Shown: positions 59,077 to 64,000 of the stretch, piece by piece | Numbering within the stretch: the first letter of the stretch is position 1 | How the letters are laid out: each line of letters opens with the position of its first letter | NCBI GenBank assembly: GCA_035633215.1 | Contig: DASQFI010000058.1 | Span: 62,001 to 126,000, forward strand | Source: DASQFI01 sp035633215 | GTDB taxonomy: Bacteria; Acidobacteriota; Vicinamibacteria; Vicinamibacterales; SCN-69-37 | Direction of reading: 5' to 3' | Length of the DNA: 64,000 bases | Program-made: the position numbers and the translations under genes | The notes under the pieces: model-generated | Told to the model about the DNA's origin: nothing | Seen by the model: the letters and a program-made list of their open reading frames with translations, nothing else | Databases searched by the model: none

Positions 59077-59923
59077 CCGCCGCTGACGCGCGATGCATGA
59101 ACGCGACAGGCCCGAGCGTCGGCTCGCCGGCGGGGCCACCGGCGACGATGAGCGAGGTTTTGTCTCCAAGCGCGGTTCGCCAGGACGCCGCGAGCTGCAT
59201 GAACAGGTCGTGCGGATGCTGGCGATCGATCAGAGGCTTGCCGTCAAGCGCCTCGCCGACCTGGAAGATCTCCCGGTAGCCGCTTTTGGCGACGGTCGCC
59301 GGGTCGAGGCTCAGCATCGCGTTCACGCCGAACTGATGACCGCCCTTCTCGCGCATGAACATGCCCATCCACCAGTTGGGCACGACGAACTCATCCCCGC
59401 CGCGGGGGCCGCCCTGGTGATTGAAGAGCCCGTAGACCGCACCGTCCTGCATGAGGCGCCAGCCCGACGCCATCGGCAACGCGGCGCCCGGCTTCTGCGC
59501 CTGAGCGGCCGGCTCATGCTCCGCGTGCCCGCCGGCGGCGGGCGGTGAAGGCGGCTTGCCTGGCTGAGAGCTCGCGCCTTTTACGCCTGGGGTCGGCGCC
59601 AGGCGAATTTCAATCGCCAGCATCTTTGTCCTGTCCGCCGGATCGATGAGGACCGCAATCCGTTCGCCCGGCGCGATCTTCGCATTGGCGTAAGCGACTA
59701 TTTCGTCCCCACGCTTGACTCGCGTGTCTTTGTCGATTGCGAACCACAGGCTGTGTTCGTGCTTCGTTTTTTCATCGACGGTCTTCACTTGTATCCTCGC
59801 GCCCTCAACGGCCTGCACCGTCCCCAGCGTCGTGACTTCCTGCGCGGAGGCAATGGAGGCCGCCATCGCCAACGCGAGCACGATCTGGACCGGCATGCGG
59901 CAACAGGTGCGTATCCAAGACAT
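58313..59923 (-). CDS. Two-domain outer-membrane-type protein with Met/His tail
   Basis: 536 residues from ATG 59923 (GTG 59926 also possible; AGGAG upstream). Domain 1 (about 30-110) is the small barrel found alone at 16448 and 57423: 'TLGTVQAVEGARIQVKTVDE', 'DTRVKRGDEIVAYANAKIAP'. An Ala/Pro/His linker follows ('PPAAGGHAEHEPAA'). Domain 2 (about 150-536) has 'DRQHPHDLFMQLAASWRTAL', 'GPAGEPTLGPVAFMHR' and 'GREPDEDRWDFDL' and resembles uncharacterised beta-barrel proteins found near metal genes. The last 25 residues hold seven Met and three His. It is probably an outer-membrane or periplasmic copper-handling protein; the function is unproven. Confidence 0.8.
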   Translation of the reverse strand: MSWIRTCCRMPVQIVLALAMAASIASAQEVTTLGTVQAVEGARIQVKTVDEKTKHEHSLWFAIDKDTRVKRGDEIVAYANAKIAPGERIAVLIDPADRTKMLAIEIRLAPTPGVKGASSQPGKPPSPPAAGGHAEHEPAAQAQKPGAALPMASGWRLMQDGAVYGLFNHQGGPRGGDEFVVPNWWMGMFMREKGGHQFGVNAMLSLDPATVAKSGYREIFQVGEALDGKPLIDRQHPHDLFMQLAASWRTALGDKTSLIVAGGPAGEPTLGPVAFMHRASAAGLVLAPLGHHTFDSTHISFGVVSAAVERGRWIFEGSVFNGREPDEDRWDFDLAALDSVAGRVWFRPADEWEAQVSTGFLREPEELVPGDARRTTASLAWFRQQDSGGKAVTVGYGVSAGHDERRHGLFGEFTVERDAHSVFGRIEHQQVETSVLLTGDIPDDAHEGEKPEAVSTFTVGGARRLLTWRGFEGALAAQLTFYRVPEPLRITHGDRPVSFLVYFRLRLPSGDMGRMWNMRMSQGHKMAMDHSGHVMR

Positions 59924-59992
59924 CACTTCTCTCAACTCCTTTTGGAAACACCACGACCCTGCGGTCGCGGAGACAACAGGAGATCGAGAAGC

Positions 59993-60358
59993 TCAGATGC
60001 GAAGCGGGATCAGGAGGTGCGCGAGAGGCGGGGCTGCGGCCGACACGCTGAAGGTGTCGAATTCCGAGGATCCGGCACCCGGCAATTGCCGGAAGAGATG
60101 CTCGGCCACGGTCGAGGTGAATAAGGGCGCCGTCGCGTCAATGCGCTTGGCGGTCGCCGCCAGCGGCTGTGCCAGTCGCACACCGCAATCGCCAACGCCG
60201 GACACGGTTTGTTCCGGACCAGTCGAAGGATGGCAGCTTTGAGCGGGTGCCGAGGCAGACTTGACAGACGCACACGAGAACAGGCACGGCCAGTTGAGCG
60301 CCGGACCGGCGGTAAAGGCGGCGAGAGCGATGACCGTCAGAATTCGCTGCACGAACAA
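59993..60358 (-). CDS. Small Cys-containing secreted protein
   Basis: 121 residues if TTG 60358 is used; GTG 60352 gives 119. The signal-like start 'RILTVIALAAFTAGPALNWP' is followed by 'CLFSCASVKSASAPAQSCHP' and 'SGVGDCGVRLAQPL'. Four cysteines and several His/Pro could bind a soft metal or form two disulfides. It is the first gene of the minus-strand metal operon, 69 bases before the two-domain protein. The family is not recognised. Confidence 0.6.
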   Translation of the reverse strand: MFVQRILTVIALAAFTAGPALNWPCLFSCASVKSASAPAQSCHPSTGPEQTVSGVGDCGVRLAQPLAATAKRIDATAPLFTSTVAEHLFRQLPGAGSSEFDTFSVSAAAPPLAHLLIPLRI

Positions 60359-60419
60359 CTCAAGGTGCTTCCCAGTATAGCTTCCTGGGCTTCCGAATCG
60401 TCAAGCGTCCATTACGCGA

Positions 60420-61034
60420 CTATGCGGACTCCGCGGACCAGTGAGAGTACTTCCGCCGCCAGAGCCAGACCCCCATCGCCTGTCCGACGAAAACCGTGAT
60501 GACACAGAAGCCGAGCAGGAGCGTAAAGGGAGATGTCACCCGCAACAGCGCACCGTAGAAGAACGCATGCAGGATGACCAGCGCGAACAAAGCGTAGTTC
60601 AGGCGCTGGAGCCGCTTCCAGGGCCTGGCTTTGAGTTTCCGCAGAGCGGCGTCGCTGGAAAAGGCGAGCAGCCCCACCACAATCATGAGCGCGGCAAGCC
60701 CGGTCCAGTTCCCCCAGCCAAAGCTATTGGTCCACGGACTGCCATCGGGCGCGACGAAGTAGTTCAGGAAGTCGCGGATTTGGCCGCCGCCATGCACCTG
60801 CAATCCGAAGATCACGTGGATGACGCTGCCGATCGCCGCCCATGTTCCCACGTCACGGCTCAGATAGTTCGAGACGGGATTCCGCCTGCGGAGCAGGAGG
60901 TTCGCCGGCCCGATGAGGAGCGTGAGCGCGAGAAGCCCGAGAGCGAGGTAGCCAGTCGCGACGATAAACTGACGAGCGAAGGAGGGGTGACCCATCGGTC
61001 CGGACGCCGGGCCCGATGCCGGCACCTCGAGCAT
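60420..61034 (-). CDS. Ferric-reductase-like / cytochrome b-type membrane protein
   Basis: 204 residues from ATG 61034 (ATG 60995 also possible). Five to six helices: 'QFIVATGYLALGLLALTLLI', 'AIGSVIHVIFGLQVHGGGQI', 'WTGLAALMIVVGLLAFSSDA', 'LNYALFALVILHAFFYGALL', 'LLLGFCVITVFVGQAMGVWL'. The His pairs (H in 'SVIHVIFGLQVHG' and 'VILHAFFYG') fit bis-haem ligation, and 'GPANLLLRRRNPVSNYLSRD' is typical of MsrQ/FRE-like proteins. It may reduce metals or feed electrons to periplasmic repair. Confidence 0.8.
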   Translation of the reverse strand: MLEVPASGPASGPMGHPSFARQFIVATGYLALGLLALTLLIGPANLLLRRRNPVSNYLSRDVGTWAAIGSVIHVIFGLQVHGGGQIRDFLNYFVAPDGSPWTNSFGWGNWTGLAALMIVVGLLAFSSDAALRKLKARPWKRLQRLNYALFALVILHAFFYGALLRVTSPFTLLLGFCVITVFVGQAMGVWLWRRKYSHWSAESA

Positions 61035-61123
61035 GAGGCCGCTCTGCTTGCTGATGCTGCAGTCGGAAAAACTTGTCCAAGATCCGTGAGCGAAACGCTC
61101 ACACGTAGCCCAAGGAGATTCTG

Positions 61124-61519
61124 ATGTCCGATACTCCTCAACACGAGGCCCATCGACGACCGCATACACCGCCGATGGCGGATCCGTTCATGGAGTTCGA
61201 TCTACCGGCCGAAATCCATCGCTTGCAAGCCGAGACCACATGGAACACCGGTCAGAACGCTAGAACCCTCATCAAGTACGACGACTTCCGTGTCGTCCTG
61301 ATCGCACTCAGGGCCAAGGCGCGGATGCAGGAGCACAAAGCCGAGGGGCGGATCACTGCCCACGTACTGTCTGGCCACATTCAGCTGAGGGCTTCAGGGC
61401 GGACGTTCAGTCTTCGCCCTGGCGGGTTGCTTGCGCTCGATCAAGGCGTCCCTCACGACGTCGAGGCACTCGAAGAGAGCGCGTTTCTCCTCACGATTGC
61501 CTGGCCGGGCAGAGGGTGA
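61124..61519 (+). CDS. Cupin-domain protein
   Basis: 131 residues. The single cupin core reads 'TLIKYDDFRVVLIALRAKAR', 'MQEHKAEGRITAHVLSGHIQ', 'FSLRPGGLLALDQGVPHDVE', with one His in each cupin motif. The N-terminus is His/Pro-rich ('HEAHRRPHTPPM'). Small cupins of this sort buffer or sense metals or small molecules. It starts the plus-strand part of block C, 88 bases before the copper ATPase. Confidence 0.82.
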   Translation: MSDTPQHEAHRRPHTPPMADPFMEFDLPAEIHRLQAETTWNTGQNARTLIKYDDFRVVLIALRAKARMQEHKAEGRITAHVLSGHIQLRASGRTFSLRPGGLLALDQGVPHDVEALEESAFLLTIAWPGRG

Positions 61520-61607
61520 GGCTGCGTTTGTTCGGCGTGTGCGATGCTCGGCGGCAGGATGTCCGCGCTTGGCATCGACTCGGCACTGGTGTGAACGGAG
61601 CACGCCA

Positions 61608-63677
61608 ATGAGCTCATCCCCGCCTGGGCACCAAGCCTCGCACGATTACCCCGGAAGCCACGAACATCACGGCGCGCCCCTGGCTCCTGGTCGCGCTGAC
61701 GCGGGTGCGCACGACCGGCATGAAGGCCACAGCGTGGCGATGTTCCGGGATCGGTTCTGGATCACGCTGCTGCTCAGCATCCCGACCCTGGTGTGGAGCG
61801 GGATGGTGCAGCACAGGGCTGGCTTCACGGCGCCGGCCTTTCCAGGGTCTCCGTACATTCCCGCGCTCTTCGGCACCGCCGTCTACGTCTGCGGCGGGTC
61901 GGTTTTCGTGAAGGGCGGCCTGCGAGAGCTACGCGATCGACTGCCCGGGATGATGACGCTGATCTCGCTGGCGATCACGGTCGCCTTCGTGTTCAGCCTG
62001 GCGGTGACGCTCGGCTATCCCGGAGAGGCGTTGTGGTGGGAGCTGGCCTCGCTCGTGACCATCATGCTGCTCGGCCACTGGATCGAGATGCGGTCGATCT
62101 CGCAGGCGTCCGGCGCGCTGCGCGAGCTGGCCCGCCTCCTTCCCAGCACGGCGCAACGCATCGTCGGCGAGACCATCGAAGATGTCGCGATCTCGGCGCT
62201 CCGTGAGGGCGACCTCGTGCTGGTGCGACCGGGTGCCAGCGTCCCGGCCGACGGCATCGTGCGGAGCGGGAAGAGCGACGTCAACGAGTCGATGATCACG
62301 GGCGAGTCGGTACCAGTCGAGAAGACCGAGGGCGCGAAGGTCATCGCGGGAACGGTCAACGGCGCCGGCTCGCTCCGCCTGACGGTCACCGGCACCGGCG
62401 AGCGGACGGCGCTCGCCAACATCATGCGCCTGGTCGAGCAGGCGCAGACATCCCGCTCCCGCACCCAAGCGCTGGCCGACCGTGCGGCGTTTCTCTTGAC
62501 CATCATTGCGATCGTCGCTGGTTCCCTCACCCTGATCGTGTGGCTTGCCCTCGGAGCGTCCGGTGCGTTTGCGGTCGAACGACTGGTCGCCGTGCTCGTC
62601 ATCGCCTGTCCGCACGCCCTCGGCCTCGCGGTGCCGCTCGTGGCCGCGATCTCCACGATGCTGGGCGCGCAATCCGGCCTGCTCGTTCGCGATCGACGCG
62701 GGCTCGAGGAGGCGCGAAGACTCACGACGGTGGTCTTTGACAAGACCGGGACCCTCACGCGCGGTGAGTTCCGCGTCGTCGACATCGCGACCGACGGGAG
62801 CCTGAGCGCGGACGAGGCGTTGCGGCTTGCGGCGGCGGTCGAGCGCGATTCCGAACACACGATCGCGCAGGGAATCGTCAAGAGCGCTGCTGAGCGGAAG
62901 CTCCGCGTCCCCACCGCCGAACGGTTCGAGGCGATTCCCGGGCACGGCGTCCGGGCCATCGTCGAAGGCAAAGAGCTTTCCATGGGTGGCCCCGCGATGC
63001 TGACACGTCTTGCGCTCGCGCCAGCCGCCGCCGTTCGAGAAGCGGCGGACCGGGCGGCGGCACGTGGTCAGGCCTCCGTGTATCTCCTGACGCCGACGAA
63101 TGCCGTCGCAGCCTTCACGGTCGCGGATGCGGTGCGGCCAGAATCACGAGACGCGATTCAACGCCTGCACGAGCAACGGATCGAAGTCGTGATGCTCACC
63201 GGCGACGCACAGGCGGTGGCCAAAGCAGTCGCCACGGATCTTGGAATCGATACCGTCTTTGCCGAGGTGCTGCCGGGTGACAAGGTGGACAAAATCAAGG
63301 AGCTGAAGGGCCAAGGCAAACGGGTCGCCATGGTGGGTGATGGTGTCAACGATGCGCCGGCGCTGCTCACTGCGGACGTCGCCGTCGCGATCGGCGCGGG
63401 CACGGACGTCGCCGTCGAGGCCGGCGACGTCGTCCTGGTCCGGAGCGACCCAAGAGATGTTCCTCGAATCATCGCGCTCAGCCGGGCAAGCTACCGGAAG
63501 ATGCTGCAGAACCTCTGGTGGGCGGCCGGCTACAACATCGTGGCCATCCCGTTGGCAGCCGGCGTCCTGGCGGCGCAAGGGATTCTCCTCCCGCCCGCGT
63601 TTGCCGCCGTCCTGATGTCGGCAAGCACGGTCATCGTCGCCATCAACGCGCAACTATTACGACGCACCCAACTGTAG
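61608..63677 (+). CDS. copB: Copper-translocating P1B-ATPase, CopB (CPH) type
   Basis: 689 residues from ATG 61608 (GGAG upstream). The His-rich N-terminus 'HEHHGAPLAPG' and 'HDRHEGHS' replaces an HMA domain. Eight helices, with the metal-selectivity motif 'ACPHALGLAVPL' (Cys334-Pro-His) of P1B-3 pumps. Actuator 'ITGESVPVEK', phosphorylation Asp378 in 'VFDKTGTLTRGEF', 'EHTIAQGIV', 'MVGDGVNDAPALLTADVAVA'. CopB-type pumps export Cu(II)/Cu(I)/Ag(I) from the cytoplasm. Apparently intact, in contrast to the broken CPx ATPase at 19842-20272. Confidence 0.95.
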   Translation: MSSSPPGHQASHDYPGSHEHHGAPLAPGRADAGAHDRHEGHSVAMFRDRFWITLLLSIPTLVWSGMVQHRAGFTAPAFPGSPYIPALFGTAVYVCGGSVFVKGGLRELRDRLPGMMTLISLAITVAFVFSLAVTLGYPGEALWWELASLVTIMLLGHWIEMRSISQASGALRELARLLPSTAQRIVGETIEDVAISALREGDLVLVRPGASVPADGIVRSGKSDVNESMITGESVPVEKTEGAKVIAGTVNGAGSLRLTVTGTGERTALANIMRLVEQAQTSRSRTQALADRAAFLLTIIAIVAGSLTLIVWLALGASGAFAVERLVAVLVIACPHALGLAVPLVAAISTMLGAQSGLLVRDRRGLEEARRLTTVVFDKTGTLTRGEFRVVDIATDGSLSADEALRLAAAVERDSEHTIAQGIVKSAAERKLRVPTAERFEAIPGHGVRAIVEGKELSMGGPAMLTRLALAPAAAVREAADRAAARGQASVYLLTPTNAVAAFTVADAVRPESRDAIQRLHEQRIEVVMLTGDAQAVAKAVATDLGIDTVFAEVLPGDKVDKIKELKGQGKRVAMVGDGVNDAPALLTADVAVAIGAGTDVAVEAGDVVLVRSDPRDVPRIIALSRASYRKMLQNLWWAAGYNIVAIPLAAGVLAAQGILLPPAFAAVLMSASTVIVAINAQLLRRTQL

Positions 63678-63770
63678 GCCCGTTCAGAAGACGTTAACCG
63701 GGTCCGGCCTGGGTGGTCATTGAGCATGGGCCGCTCGGGCGGAAGGCGAGGATGGGGTAACCTTCCTGTC

Positions 63771-64000
63771 ATGCGTGCGACTCCAATCGTCGGCCTGATC
63801 CTCTCGCTCATCGCAGCACTTTCCTGGCGTCCCCCAATCGCGGCGACCCACGCGCCGGGGCAGAACGACTTCGCGCCTCGCGTGCAGCCTCTGGATTCTC
63901 CCGCCGCGTCGAATAGCGGGCAGCCACAACTCACCGTCTCCGCGCGCGGCGTTCTTCTGAGCTGGATCGAACGAGACGGTGCCCGCGCGACCCTCAAATT
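63771..64000 (+). CDS. Secreted BNR/sialidase-fold protein, N-terminal part (cut by window end)
   Basis: 77 codons are visible from ATG 63771 (GATGGGG in front). Signal peptide 'MRATPIVGLILSLIAALSW', then 'GQNDFAPRVQPLDSPAASNS' and 'VSARGVLLSWIERDGARATL', a close match to the protein at 16876. It lies 93 bases after copB. Whether the CxCC part is present cannot be seen. Confidence 0.8.
   Translation, partial: MRATPIVGLILSLIAALSWRPPIAATHAPGQNDFAPRVQPLDSPAASNSGQPQLTVSARGVLLSWIERDGARATLK

Noticed and set aside
1..64000. Insertion sequence, integrase, phage or CRISPR as cause of the decay
   Set aside because: No transposase, integrase, phage or Cas motif was found in any frame, and no regularly spaced repeats were seen.

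Overview
The window is GC-rich, densely coded bacterial DNA. It contains no rRNA, tRNA, CRISPR array, transposase or integrase that I could recognise. The best taxonomic guess is an Acidobacteriota (Vicinamibacteria-like) soil bacterium. This rests on gene style, not on a marker gene: a Ser/Thr kinase fused to a TolB/WD40-like beta-propeller (27804-30491), the 5' ends of two more such kinases, an Oar-like TonB receptor with a carboxypeptidase-regulatory domain, a fragment of an FtsX/MacB-type permease ending in the 'RVDPMVVLRE' signature, and BNR/sialidase-fold secreted proteins.

Three blocks deal with copper or other heavy metals. Block A (1-10178, plus strand) holds the end of an outer-membrane-type protein with a Met/His tail, an NTF2-like secreted protein, a CusC-CusB-CusA RND efflux set, a small membrane protein and a type II P-type ATPase. 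Block B (10186-23703) is largely a graveyard: remnants of an HMA domain, XRE, UspA, MFS, multicopper oxidase/YHS, DUF1775, P1B-ATPase, ECF sigma, TonB receptor and ABC permease lie among intact genes (ackA-xfp, two BNR proteins, a YHS protein, a lipoprotein). Block C (56090-64000) has an intact minus-strand metal operon (Cys-rich secreted protein, outer-membrane-type protein, NTF2-like, beta-barrel domain, DUF1775, cytochrome c, broken BNR protein). On its plus side are a cupin, a CPH-type copper ATPase and the start of another BNR protein. Blocks A/C and B/C share paralogous genes, so the same metal module has been duplicated and is decaying differently in each place.

Between these blocks lie metabolic and stress genes. 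Acetate kinase and phosphoketolase form a minus-strand operon. Phosphoglucomutase, transaldolase, glucose-6-phosphate isomerase and RpiB form a tightly overlapping plus-strand operon. Together they could route hexose phosphates through a phosphoketolase shunt to acetyl-phosphate, acetate and ATP. A three-gene formate dehydrogenase (34563-37757, 33712-34566, 32674-33690) has an in-frame UGA followed by a well-formed bacterial SECIS hairpin, so its large subunit is a selenoprotein.

Two MarR-controlled stress units can be read with their operators. One is marR / NTF2-like / isochorismatase-family hydrolase, with two near-identical 18-bp sites (24347, 24897). The other is marR / DoxX / pirin / NmrA, with a palindrome at 48138. 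Other genes include a cold-shock protein, a VapBC pair with a palindrome that cuts into the 3' end of an ECF sigma gene, an MbfA-type iron exporter, a cNMP-domain/thioredoxin-reductase-like fusion next to a LUD protein, a GH15 enzyme, a SpoIIE-type phosphatase, a nitroreductase and a Na+/H+ antiporter.
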